Origin: Roseovarius salinarum
GTDB taxonomy: Bacteria; Pseudomonadota; Alphaproteobacteria; Rhodobacterales; Rhodobacteraceae
Direction: 5' to 3'
DNA length: 64,000 nucleotides
Assembly (NCBI RefSeq): GCF_002834145.1
Contig: NZ_PHNT01000005.1
Span: forward strand, 1-64,000
This document shows positions 1 through 8,385 of this stretch, in pieces (positions within the stretch are counted from its first letter, which is position 1; every line of letters starts with the position of its first letter). A program made the translations under genes and the position numbers. Below the pieces are notes generated by a model. It was not told the DNA's origin and made no database searches. It saw only the letters and a list, made by a program, of their open reading frames with translations.

Positions 1-314
1 CGAACCGTAGACCATACCGTAGACCACATGGTGCCTGTTGACCGGGACTCGACCTGCCAATATCCTTATTTTGCTGGGAGCAACGGTGGCCACACCACCT
101 TCGTCGGGAATGCAAAACTCCGGCCGCGGGTACCACATCGTCAGGCGCGCCAGCGCGCCGGTGCGCGCGCTGCCCCAGCGGAGAGCAGATTGACAGCCGG
201 GGGGCGCTTGGCTACAGGGCAGGAGAACGTTCCGGCTCACCGAGCGCGCGCGCGTGGCGGGGCGGACGGCACACCCCGATTGCAACGCGCCGCACCGCCA
301 GACCAGGAACGAGC
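1..314. other. Gene-free left edge
   Basis: No convincing gene is visible. An open frame crosses the region but its translation is Arg/Pro/Ala-rich and looks like no protein family. An 11-base direct repeat (ACCGTAGACCA at 4-14 and 16-26) sits at the very edge. The stretch probably holds the promoter and leader of the sulfotransferase that follows, but no promoter could be assigned with confidence. Confidence 0.4.
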
Positions 315-1019
315 ATGCCGTCAGCCGCGCCGCACGAGACGACGACCCTCAGGCAGAGCCTAACAGGCGAACTCGCCCGGAACGTCATCGTTTCCGACAC
401 CTGCCGGTGCGTCTATGTCAGCACGCCGAAGGTCGCCTCGAGTTCCGTCAAGCTGGCCCTTCTGCGCGCGGAGCGCGAACTGAGCGAGGTGAGCGAGCGG
501 AAAATCCACGACATGGCGCGCCGTCATTTCAAGCGACCCGCGCGCGAGATCGCGGAGATCCTGCGCGACGACCGTTATTACCGCTTCTGCATCGTCCGCC
601 ACCCGGTGGACCGCTTCGTGTCCGGCTTCCGCAACAAGCTCAAGCGCCGGGATTACCGTGCGGAGGTGCTGCGCCAGCTAGGCGAAACGAAAGACCGGCC
701 CGTGTCCATTGAGGAATTCGTGGACGTCGTGACCCAGCAGCCCGACGCGGAGCGCAACCGGCACTGGCGCTCGCAGACCGGGCTTCTTCATCCGGGGTTG
801 TTCAACTACCACACCGTGGCCAAGATCGAGCGGTTGTCCGAGGACTGGAGCGGCATCGCCGACCGGCTGGGCCTGCCGTGCAGTCTGCCGCGTGTCAACG
901 CCTCCGGGGGGAAGGCCAAGGCGGTCACGATCTCCCCGCGCCTGCGCGACCGGATCGCCCAAATCTATCAAGAGGACATGACCGCATTCGGCTATGACCT
1001 GGCCGACGCAAGCTACTGA
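315..1019 (+). CDS. Sulfotransferase family 2 protein
   Basis: This is a 234-residue putative PAPS-dependent sulfotransferase (sulfotransferase_2-like), expected to transfer sulfate to a carbohydrate, probably a surface glycan. The 5'-phosphosulfate-binding loop is seen as STPKVASSSVK (residues 36-46) and the 3'-phosphate-binding segment as VRHPVDRFVSGFRNK (94-108), in the order and spacing usual for the family. There is no signal peptide, so it should be cytoplasmic. A second sulfotransferase follows on the same strand and a glycosyltransferase with a sulfotransferase-like domain faces them, which supports a role in decorating a polysaccharide. The acceptor cannot be read from sequence. Confidence 0.85.
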   Translation: MPSAAPHETTTLRQSLTGELARNVIVSDTCRCVYVSTPKVASSSVKLALLRAERELSEVSERKIHDMARRHFKRPAREIAEILRDDRYYRFCIVRHPVDRFVSGFRNKLKRRDYRAEVLRQLGETKDRPVSIEEFVDVVTQQPDAERNRHWRSQTGLLHPGLFNYHTVAKIERLSEDWSGIADRLGLPCSLPRVNASGGKAKAVTISPRLRDRIAQIYQEDMTAFGYDLADASY

Positions 1020-1029
1020 CGGACCCCGT

Positions 1030-1079
1030 CCAGCCCGGCGCGGCCGCCGGATTTCCAGCCCGGCGCGGCCGCCGGATTT
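1030..1079. repeat. Perfect 25-bp tandem duplication
   Basis: Two identical 25-base units (1030-1054 and 1055-1079) lie head to tail between the two sulfotransferase genes. Each begins CCAGCCCGGC and ends GCCGGATTT, with a GC-rich self-complementary core. The exact identity suggests a recent slippage duplication; a hairpin in the intergenic transcript is possible. Confidence 0.9.
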
Positions 1080-1168
1080 GATCCTTTTTCTTCGCGAAAT
1101 GTCGACAAGCGCCAGCGCGCTGGCTAGTGAACCCTGAAAACCTGAAGCCTGCCCGGAGCGAAACCAGC

Positions 1169-2113
1169 ATGAAACCCAATTTCCTTTTCGTCGGCCTCGG
1201 CAAGACCGGCTCGAGCCTGATGCACAGGGTCATCAAGCGGCACCCGCGAATATTTCTTTCGTCGCGGCGCAAGGAACTGGATTTTTTCAAGCTCGACGCG
1301 AATTACGCTCGCGGCGAAGCGTTCTACGACGAGATGTTCGACGGCTACGACGGCGAGGAATGGGTGGGCGACATAAGCCCCTCCTATTACGGCAAGGCCC
1401 TGCATACCGACCGCATCCTTGAATTCTATGACGGCAAGCCGCCAAAGATCATCCTGTCCGTTCGCCACCCGCTATCGCAGTTCTATTCGCGTTACATGCA
1501 GGTGCTCAAGATCGGCAATTACCTTGGCAATGACTACATTCCGCAATCATTTTCCGAAGAATTCGCGCGCGGCGTCTATTTCCGCAACCCCCGTGAACGC
1601 ATCAAGGACCTGGTGGAGCGTCTGGGGGGGCCGGAGAACATCCTGCTGTTGGTCTACGAGGACGACTTCGCCGGCAACTACCTGTTCGAACAGAAGGTGT
1701 ATGACTTCCTCGGCATCGAATCCGATAAATCCTATTACGATCCAAAGGGGGATGTTTCGGTCAATTCCGGGCTCGTCCCGCGGATAATCCAGCCCCGCCC
1801 GGAGGACTGGGAACTCGAGATTTCCGGGAACACCTACCATATCCCGGCCAACCGAGCCTATTTCTGTTCGACCAAGAAGCGGTCCCATTCCTACGGCCCC
1901 GACGACCGGGAATACGACACGATCTCGCGTCTGGGCCACCGGCAAGCCCACTGGCTGACCCCGCCCGACGCCGAGTTGCGCGACCGGATCCAGGAAGAAC
2001 ATGCCCGCCCGATTCGCGAGCACCTCGAGAGCACGTTCGGCGTCGATCTGTCCAGTTGGGACAACGTGCACCTCAACGACTACGAGGTCGTCCTGCCCAG
2101 CCACATCAACTGA
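1169..2113 (+). CDS. Sulfotransferase domain protein
   Basis: A putative PAPS-dependent sulfotransferase of 314 residues. The chosen ATG has a CGGAGCG ribosome-binding site just upstream; an in-frame GTG at 1127 would add 14 residues that do not look conserved. The 5'-phosphosulfate loop VGLGKTGSS lies at residues 8-16 and the 3'-phosphate motif LSVRHPLSQFYSR at about 96-108. Like its upstream neighbour it lacks a signal peptide and should act in the cytoplasm on an activated or lipid-linked glycan. It is not closely similar to the upstream sulfotransferase outside the motifs, so the two probably differ in acceptor. It converges with the glycosyltransferase gene, the stops being about 20 bases apart. 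Confidence 0.85.
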   Translation: MKPNFLFVGLGKTGSSLMHRVIKRHPRIFLSSRRKELDFFKLDANYARGEAFYDEMFDGYDGEEWVGDISPSYYGKALHTDRILEFYDGKPPKIILSVRHPLSQFYSRYMQVLKIGNYLGNDYIPQSFSEEFARGVYFRNPRERIKDLVERLGGPENILLLVYEDDFAGNYLFEQKVYDFLGIESDKSYYDPKGDVSVNSGLVPRIIQPRPEDWELEISGNTYHIPANRAYFCSTKKRSHSYGPDDREYDTISRLGHRQAHWLTPPDAELRDRIQEEHARPIREHLESTFGVDLSSWDNVHLNDYEVVLPSHIN

Positions 2114-2132
2114 ACCCGGTCGGCGGGCGGGC

Positions 2133-5100
2133 TCACGCCGTCCGCGACAGGATCCGGCGCAGTTTGCGCACGCCGCGCCGGGCCAGCGACGGCGCGGGAC
2201 GGGCTGGCGGAACACCGGGCGCGGGCGGCGCCGGCGGTTCGCCGCCGGGCCAGGCCTCGATCCCCTTTTTCGAGAATATGCGCGTGTAGGCCCCCTTCAC
2301 GCCGGTCAGCTTGATCACGCGCTCCATCCGGTCGTCCTCGGTTCCCGCGAGCAGTTTCACGAAGCGCGTTTCGCGGGCCCGGGGCTCAAGGCTGCGGGGG
2401 ATGGGCCAGGCGGCGAAGACGACCCCGCCGCGGCGCTGCATCGGGAAGCGGTCGATCTCCTCGCCGTCCACGACCACCGTCAGATCCACGTCGGCCTCGC
2501 CCGGTGCCGGTATCGCCGCGCCCATCAATCCTTCCAACGGATCGAGGCCAAGGCGCATCCGGGCCCCGTTCGCCCCCGGATCGGGCTGCAGCGACTCGTT
2601 GTGCCAGCGGATACGGTTGCCGGCGATCCGTGACTTCTCCTTGAGGTCGGCCCGGGCCTCGTCCAACTGGTTGAAGAAGGCCAGGCCCAGCATGAACACG
2701 TTGGAAAACGCCGCCGGCGCGTTGTCGATATAGGTCTCCAGCACCCGCATCTGGCCCGCCGAAACGCTGACGTTCGTGGACTTCATGCTCTGTTCGACGG
2801 GGTTCTTGCGGTACCAGAACAGCGGCTCCGGCAGCACCTCCAGCCGGTAACCGCGCAGGACGGCGCGCGCAAAGAACTCCTGGTCATCGCGCCCCACGCG
2901 GTAGTGTTCGGTGAACCCGCCCAGCGCGTCGAAAGCGGCCTTCGAGACGAAGCAGTTGCTGTCGCCGAACCCGTTTCGGAACATGCCGAACGCCGGGTCG
3001 GGCCCCAGCGGCGTGATCCGCGCGATCGGGGTGGGCGGATAGCTGTTGTCCTCGTTGGCAAAGGAATCCGAGAAACAGGTCAGCACGTCCATGCCCGTGT
3101 CCAGGGCCACCTGCACGAAGCGTTCCACCTCGTGCGGCTTGGCCATGTTGTCGTCGTCCATGAACAGCAGGTACTGGCCGTTCGCGTGCGCGGCGGCGGT
3201 GTTGCGGCTGGCGCCGAGGTATTCGTTCTGCTTGCGGACGACCTGCCAGCCGTGTTTGGCGAACTCCGTCTCGATCTCGTCCAGCTTGGCCTTGGCGGCA
3301 GCGGATTCGCTGCCGTCGTCGACCAGGATCACCTCGATGTTGGGATAGGTCTGGGCCTTGACCGACAGGATCGCGTTGTCGATGAAGTCGGGCCGCTCGT
3401 AATGCGCGATGCAGACGGACACCAGCGGGTATTCCTCGGGCGCAAGCTGCGCGAACCGTTGCGGCGGCGCGGCGCTGTGCCGGGCCTTGGTATCCGCATC
3501 CAGCAGCCGGGCATGCCAGTCAAGCCACGTGCGGTTGTTCTCCTCGTAATCGAACGACGGCTTAGGCACGACCGCGCCCTTGCGCATGACGCGCTTCAGG
3601 CAGCGCGCCAGGTCCGAGCGTTCGATGGCAAAGACCGCGTCCTCGTGCGAATCCTTGTGGATCAGCTCGGCATTTCCGCCGCGGTCGCTGGCAACGAAGG
3701 GGATCTTGTAGATCAGGCACTCGTAGATCGCGAACGACGAATTCTCCAGCAGCGACGGGATCACCGCGAGCCGTCCCTCGCCGCCGAGGTATTCCAGCGC
3801 CTGCGATTGGTTCCTGTCGGTCAGGATCTCGACCTCGCAGCCCCATTTCTCGGCGTGGCGGCGGATGATCGCCTCGCCGTCGACGACCTTGGCCGGCTTG
3901 CCGAGGAAGGTGACCTTCTTGGGCTTCCGTGCCTTCGACTTGAACAGGTTGTCGATGGCGTTGCAGAAGATGAACAATCCCTTGCGCGGCTCCAGCCGGC
4001 CGAAGAACACGATCTCGTCGATGTGCACGCGCGTGCCGGGTTCGCGCGTCGTCTCCGCCGGCGGCAACGTCGAGGTCAGCATGATGTTGGGTTGCATGTA
4101 GGTGCGCGCACGCGGGATGTCGTACCCCTTGCCCAGCATCCAGCGCAGCAGGTGCAGGCTGCCGCTGACGACCGTATCAGCCAGTTCCACGCTGCGCTTT
4201 TCCATGAAGGACAGCGCGGCGTCATGCAGCCCGCCCTCATAGGTCGTCATTCCGCCGAGCTTGTTCCACAGCGTCGGCGATGAGCATTGTACAACGAAGG
4301 TGGTGTCGGCGAACGCCAGCCCGAGGTGCTTGGCGAGGATCGCGTAGTAACCCAGACCCCGCCACTCGGAGACATGCACCACGTCGAACGATTGCGTCAG
4401 CAGCCATTCGTAGACCTCGCGCGGACGTCTGGTGAACTTGCCTTGCGGCCCCTCGAGCGAGGGGACATCCGGCTGGGGCATCGGTACGAAGGTGATGTTG
4501 CGCTCGGCGTAATAGTCGACCCAGTCCTCGATGGTGCCGTTCTCGCAGTGCGTTCCGTGCGCATAAAGAATCGTGACGTTGTGCCCAGCCCCCGCCAGCA
4601 GGTCGGCCACGTAGCGATAGGCCGTGCCGATCCCGCCGTTCCTGACAGGGCCATAAATGTCCTGCGTGACGATGCAGACGTCCAGCGGCCGCGCCGGCGC
4701 GTCGCAGCGCGGCGCCTGGAGGTTCGGGAAAACCGCCGTTTCGGCATCGGGGTGGTACGGGCCGGTCCGGTAAAGGCCACCGTGCGGTGCGTCCGCGTCG
4801 GGGGCCTTGTCGGCCGCGCTCCGTTCGGGCTGCGGGGGCGTTGCGGCCTTTTTGTTGCGCAGCTGGCGCTGCGCCTTCACCATCTGACGGTCCGTGTGGA
4901 TCAGCCGGTCGAGCAGCCACTCCTTGTCCATGACGAAACCCGACAGGCTGTCCATTTTCTGCAGGTGGCTTTCGGCGACCTTCATGAGGCGCGCGCGCAG
5001 CGCCTCGCGCCGCGCCTCGGTTTCGGCCGTCCCCAGCGCCCGCAGGTCCTCGTAGAAATCCTGCGTCTCGGCGAGGATCTTCGGATCACGCTCGCGCGCG

Positions 5101-5804
5101 AAATGCACCAAATCCGACTCGACCAGGCCCGACACCCGCTCGGCCAGGTCCGGGCCGTCGTGACGCATGCTCGGCGGCAGGCCGGCGCTGGCGGCGGCAA
5201 GGCAATCCAGCGGGCTTTCGACCAGCGTTTCGAATTCGATCACCTGGCCCGGATCGCCGCCCGTGTTCACCAGCAACTCGGCCATCTCGGTCATCCACAG
5301 GAACTGGGCCACGTCGAAGCCGATATTGTTGCGCTTGGCCCGCGAATGACATGCCGCCGACGGGTTGCGCAGGCAGGTCACGGCCGCGTGGCGCAATCCG
5401 TGGGCATCGAGGATCTCGGTCCACAATGGCAGGAGGCGTTGCGTTCTGGGGTCCTTCACGATCCAGGGGGCGGGGGCCTCCCTGACGTTGCGCAGGATGA
5501 TGGATTCCAGCGCGCGTTTTTCCTCGGAAAGGTCCGTGCGGCCCAGCACGCCGGCCGCGGGCAGCACGCCGCGAACGTCGGCATGCGGACGCCTGATCCT
5601 GGCCTCAATCGCCTTCGTCAGCTCGACGATCTCGGCATCCTCGAAATGACCGGCCGGGTTCGACTCCGATGCACCGACAAGGGAACTGCTGAGATGTCCG
5701 CCCAGTCGGGACAGTCCATGCGCGATCATCGAGGTCCCGCTGCGATGTGTGCCGAGAACCAACAGGACATCGAGTTCACCGGCGGTGCTTGAAGGCGCAT
5801 TCAT
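2133..5804 (-). CDS. Three-domain sulfotransferase-like/GT4/GT2 glycosyltransferase
   Basis: A 1223-residue cytoplasmic protein that appears to combine three enzymes. Residues 1-250 are sulfotransferase-like: LGTHRSGTSM at 17-26 (5'-phosphosulfate loop) and TCLRNPSAACHSR at 143-155. Residues 251-370 are a charged linker. Residues 373-745 are a GT4 (GT-B) domain with NGGIGT at 389-394, GRLEPRKG at 602-609 and the E-x7-E pair E687/E695. Residues 793-1050 are a GT2 (GT-A) domain with VDDGS at 828-832 and a DDD metal site at 883-885; about 170 further residues are of unknown fold. The architecture fits assembly and sulfation of a surface polysaccharide. Both GT active sites look intact. The sulfotransferase domain is recognised by motifs only, and substrates are unknown. 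Confidence 0.85.
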   Translation of the reverse strand: MNAPSSTAGELDVLLVLGTHRSGTSMIAHGLSRLGGHLSSSLVGASESNPAGHFEDAEIVELTKAIEARIRRPHADVRGVLPAAGVLGRTDLSEEKRALESIILRNVREAPAPWIVKDPRTQRLLPLWTEILDAHGLRHAAVTCLRNPSAACHSRAKRNNIGFDVAQFLWMTEMAELLVNTGGDPGQVIEFETLVESPLDCLAAASAGLPPSMRHDGPDLAERVSGLVESDLVHFARERDPKILAETQDFYEDLRALGTAETEARREALRARLMKVAESHLQKMDSLSGFVMDKEWLLDRLIHTDRQMVKAQRQLRNKKAATPPQPERSAADKAPDADAPHGGLYRTGPYHPDAETAVFPNLQAPRCDAPARPLDVCIVTQDIYGPVRNGGIGTAYRYVADLLAGAGHNVTILYAHGTHCENGTIEDWVDYYAERNITFVPMPQPDVPSLEGPQGKFTRRPREVYEWLLTQSFDVVHVSEWRGLGYYAILAKHLGLAFADTTFVVQCSSPTLWNKLGGMTTYEGGLHDAALSFMEKRSVELADTVVSGSLHLLRWMLGKGYDIPRARTYMQPNIMLTSTLPPAETTREPGTRVHIDEIVFFGRLEPRKGLFIFCNAIDNLFKSKARKPKKVTFLGKPAKVVDGEAIIRRHAEKWGCEVEILTDRNQSQALEYLGGEGRLAVIPSLLENSSFAIYECLIYKIPFVASDRGGNAELIHKDSHEDAVFAIERSDLARCLKRVMRKGAVVPKPSFDYEENNRTWLDWHARLLDADTKARHSAAPPQRFAQLAPEEYPLVSVCIAHYERPDFIDNAILSVKAQTYPNIEVILVDDGSESAAAKAKLDEIETEFAKHGWQVVRKQNEYLGASRNTAAAHANGQYLLFMDDDNMAKPHEVERFVQVALDTGMDVLTCFSDSFANEDNSYPPTPIARITPLGPDPAFGMFRNGFGDSNCFVSKAAFDALGGFTEHYRVGRDDQEFFARAVLRGYRLEVLPEPLFWYRKNPVEQSMKSTNVSVSAGQMRVLETYIDNAPAAFSNVFMLGLAFFNQLDEARADLKEKSRIAGNRIRWHNESLQPDPGANGARMRLGLDPLEGLMGAAIPAPGEADVDLTVVVDGEEIDRFPMQRRGGVVFAAWPIPRSLEPRARETRFVKLLAGTEDDRMERVIKLTGVKGAYTRIFSKKGIEAWPGGEPPAPPAPGVPPARPAPSLARRGVRKLRRILSRTA

Positions 5805-5917
5805 TCTCGAAAGATCTCCGGTCGTTCAAATTCGGGCACGGGCGGTGCAGCCCCCAGCCGATCGCGTGCCTTGAGTGATCGAAATCGCGAAACAATGCAA
5901 GCCGGCAGCACCCTTGC

Positions 5918-6844
5918 TCAGGCCGGTTGCGCGTCCTGTGCATCACCACGCTGCATGCGCACGGGAATGTCGCGCGCCAGCCGGACCAGGTGCGCCATGA
6001 AGGGTTTTTCGGCATCCTCCGTGCGCACGGCGGCGTAGAGGCGCTTGGTCAGCCCCTTTGCGGTGATGGGGCGCGTGACGAAATCGCCGCCGCGCTGCGC
6101 GCGCACCACCCAGTCGGGCAGCACGGCCACGCCGCGGTTCGAGGCCACAAGCAGCAGGATCACCGCCGTCAGTTCGACCTGCCGCACCGCGCGCGGCTCG
6201 ACCTTGGCGGGCGTGAGAAGCTCGGAAAAGACGTCGAGGCGCGCGCGGTCGACCGGGTAGGTGATCAGCGTCTCCTCTCGGAAATCCTCGGCCTCGACGA
6301 AATCCTTCGCGGCCAGCGGGTGCTGGCGGGCCGCCACGAAGACGGGTTCGTAGTCGAACAACGGCAGGAAGGTCACGCCGGGCAGGTCCTCGGGGTCGGA
6401 CGACACCACCAGGTCGACCTCCTCGGTGCGCAGGGCGGGCAACGCGTCGAAGGCCAGCCCGGGGCGGATATCGATATCCACCTCCGGCCAGCTGCGGCGG
6501 AAGCGCTCGAGCACGGGGAACAGCCATTCGAAGCAGGCGTGGCACTCGATGGCGATGTGCATGCGCCCCGCGCTGCCGTCGCGCAGGCCCTCGAACTCGG
6601 TCTCCAGCGCCTCGATCTCGGGCAGCACCTTTTCGGCGACGCGCAACAGGCGTTGGCCCGCCGCCGACAGCCGCAACGGTTTGGATCGGCGCACGAAAAG
6701 CTCGACGCCCGCCTGATCCTCCAGCCCCTTTATCTGGTGGCTCAGGGCCGACTGGGTGATGTTGAGCGACTCGGCGGCCCGTGCCAGCCCGCCTGCCTGG
6801 CTGATCGCGCGGATCGTGCGAAGGTGGCGCAGGTCAATATGCAT
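5918..6844 (-). CDS. metR: LysR-family regulator MetR
   Basis: A 308-residue LysR-type regulator, best matched to MetR, the homocysteine-responsive activator of methionine genes. The N-terminal winged helix (about residues 1-60, NITQSALSHQIKGLE) is followed by an effector domain that keeps the MetR-typical segments IAIECH, FDALPAL and the YPVDRARLDV region. I chose the ATG at 6844, the usual LysR beginning (MHIDLRHLRT), over an in-frame start 61 codons upstream that would run into metF. It is divergent from metF, the classic arrangement for a MetR target, and two inverted repeats lie between the genes. The assignment rests on recalled similarity to E. coli MetR plus the neighbour. Confidence 0.85.
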   Translation of the reverse strand: MHIDLRHLRTIRAISQAGGLARAAESLNITQSALSHQIKGLEDQAGVELFVRRSKPLRLSAAGQRLLRVAEKVLPEIEALETEFEGLRDGSAGRMHIAIECHACFEWLFPVLERFRRSWPEVDIDIRPGLAFDALPALRTEEVDLVVSSDPEDLPGVTFLPLFDYEPVFVAARQHPLAAKDFVEAEDFREETLITYPVDRARLDVFSELLTPAKVEPRAVRQVELTAVILLLVASNRGVAVLPDWVVRAQRGGDFVTRPITAKGLTKRLYAAVRTEDAEKPFMAHLVRLARDIPVRMQRGDAQDAQPA

Positions 6845-6855
6845 TTGTGAGCCAT

Positions 6856-6883
6856 CCTCATAGAAACCATGAATACTATGAGG
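6856..6883. promoter_or_regulatory. Inverted repeat in metR-metF intergenic region
   Basis: CCTCATAG (6856-6863) and CTATGAGG (6876-6883) form a perfect 8-bp inverted repeat with a 12-base spacer, beginning 12 bases upstream of the metR start. The interrupted dyad fits a LysR-type operator, plausibly bound by MetR for autoregulation and metF activation. The binding protein is inferred. Confidence 0.55.
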
Positions 6884-6911
6884 TTGTCTCACAATAGTGC
6901 GCGTGAGACAA
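6884..6911. promoter_or_regulatory. Second inverted repeat upstream of metF
   Basis: TTGTCTCAC (6884-6892) and GTGAGACAA (6903-6911) form a perfect 9-bp inverted repeat with a 10-base spacer, directly abutting the first repeat and 33 bases upstream of metF. It differs in sequence from the first dyad, so it may be a site for another factor or a 5'-leader hairpin. Confidence 0.5.
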
Positions 6912-6944
6912 CAGCGCCAACCCAAAGAACACAGGACTGTAACG

Positions 6945-7811
6945 ATGCCCAAACCCGAGGTTTCCTTCGAATTCTTCCCGCCCAAGTCGCTGGAGGCGTC
7001 CTTTCGCCTGTGGGATACCGTCAACACGCTCGCGCCGCTCGATCCGCGCTTCGTCTCGGTGACCTACGGCGCCGGCGGCACAACCCGCGAGCTGACGCGC
7101 GAGGCCGTCGGCACCCTGCACAACGCGACCGGCCTGAACGTGGCCGCCCACCTGACCTGCGTGGAGGCCACGCGCGACGAGACGCTGCAGATCGCCGACG
7201 AATTTCACGCCGCCGGCGTGTCCGAGATCGTGGCGCTGCGCGGCGACCCGCCGAAGGATGCGGACGGGTTCACCCCGCACCCGGACGGGTTCGCCAACTC
7301 GGTCGAACTGATCGAGGCGCTGGCCGACACCGGCAAGTTCACGATCCGCGTGGGCGCCTACCCCGAGGTTCATCCCGAGGCCGCCGACTCCGGGACGGAT
7401 GTCACCTGGCTCAAGCGCAAGCTCGACGCGGGCGCGTCCGAAGCGATCACCCAGTTCTTCTTCGAGGCCGAAAGCTTCTTCCGCTTCCGCGACGCCTGCG
7501 AGAAGGCCGGGATCGACGCCCCCATCATCCCCGGCATCATGCCGGTGGAGAACTGGACCGGCGTGCGCCGGTTCGCCAAGGCCTGCGGCACGCGCGTCCC
7601 GCGCTGGCTGGACGAAGCTTTCGACAAGGCAACCCGCGACAACCGGCAGGACCTCCTGGCCACCGCGCTCGCCACGGAACTGTGCAGCGAGCTGATCGAC
7701 GGCGGGGTGGACACGCTCCACTTCTACACGCTCAACCGCCCGGAGCTGACGCGCGACGTCTGCCACGCGCTGGGCGTGACGCCGAAGGTGGAATTGCGCG
7801 ACGTCGCGTGA
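6945..7811 (+). CDS. metF: Methylenetetrahydrofolate reductase
   Basis: A 288-residue FAD-dependent 5,10-methylenetetrahydrofolate reductase, which makes 5-methyl-THF for methionine synthesis. The N-terminal SFEFFPPK motif, the GAGGTT segment, the LRGDPP loop and the C-terminal TLNRPELT are all family features of the TIM-barrel enzyme, and the length matches bacterial MetF. The ATG at 6945 begins the usual MetF N-terminus; an in-frame GTG at 6897 lies inside the second inverted repeat and is unlikely. It is divergent from metR, which probably controls it. Confidence 0.95.
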   Translation: MPKPEVSFEFFPPKSLEASFRLWDTVNTLAPLDPRFVSVTYGAGGTTRELTREAVGTLHNATGLNVAAHLTCVEATRDETLQIADEFHAAGVSEIVALRGDPPKDADGFTPHPDGFANSVELIEALADTGKFTIRVGAYPEVHPEAADSGTDVTWLKRKLDAGASEAITQFFFEAESFFRFRDACEKAGIDAPIIPGIMPVENWTGVRRFAKACGTRVPRWLDEAFDKATRDNRQDLLATALATELCSELIDGGVDTLHFYTLNRPELTRDVCHALGVTPKVELRDVA

Positions 7812-7883
7812 ACCGCGCGGCCGCGCGCTTGCGCCCCGGCCGACCGGCACCTAGCGTGCGGCAGGAAACACCGGGGAGCGCAC

Positions 7884-8375
7884 ATGACCCGCCGCGTCGC
7901 TGAAACGCTGGACGAACTGCCCGCCATGGACGACCTTCTGTCGCGGTCGGGCCTGGAGTTCATGCAGGACATGGTGGCCGGCCGCCTGGCCGGGCCACCG
8001 ATCGGGGCTGCGTTGGGTTTCTGGCCGGTTCTGGCCGAGGAGGGGCGCGTCGTGTTCGAAGGTGCGCCCGATTTCACATCGACCAACCCGATGCGGGGCG
8101 TGCACGGCGGCTGGTATGGCGCGATCCTCGACAGTTGCATGGCTTGCGCGGTGATGACCCGCGTGCCGAAGGGGTCGGTCTATACCACGCTCGAATACAA
8201 GGTGAACATCACACGCACGATCCCGCTGGGCACGCGCGTGACGGCCACGGGCACGGTGGCGCACGCCGGCCGGTCGACGGGCGTGGCAAATGGCGAGATC
8301 CGCGGCATCGACGACGGGCGGCTTTACGGCACCGGATCGACCACCTGCATGATCATGGCTGCGCCCGCGCGCTGA
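7884..8375 (+). CDS. PaaI-family (hotdog) thioesterase
   Basis: A 163-residue hotdog-fold protein of the PaaI/YbgC thioesterase group, likely hydrolysing an acyl-CoA. The HGG motif (residues 74-76, in MRGVHGGWYGAILD) marks the active-site helix, and the C-terminal half (TLEYKVNITR, GTVAHAGRSTGVANGEIR) follows the usual hotdog strand pattern. GGGGAGCGCAC upstream serves as ribosome-binding site. It lies on the opposite strand from the following LysR gene with stops 10 bases apart. The substrate is not evident. Confidence 0.85.
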   Translation: MTRRVAETLDELPAMDDLLSRSGLEFMQDMVAGRLAGPPIGAALGFWPVLAEEGRVVFEGAPDFTSTNPMRGVHGGWYGAILDSCMACAVMTRVPKGSVYTTLEYKVNITRTIPLGTRVTATGTVAHAGRSTGVANGEIRGIDDGRLYGTGSTTCMIMAAPAR

Positions 8376-8385
8376 TCCGCCCCGG

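Noticed and set aside
28..363. ORF at the left edge
   Set aside because: Arg/Pro-rich translation, overlaps the sulfotransferase start, no ribosome-binding site.
2904..5792. Long plus-strand ORFs (two) opposite the three-domain glycosyltransferase
   Set aside because: Shadow frames of the 1223-residue protein, rich in Arg/Val/Leu and without motifs.
6845..6944. Possible SAM-type riboswitch ahead of metF
   Set aside because: The gap is only 100 bases and is explained by two inverted repeats; no riboswitch core was recognised.
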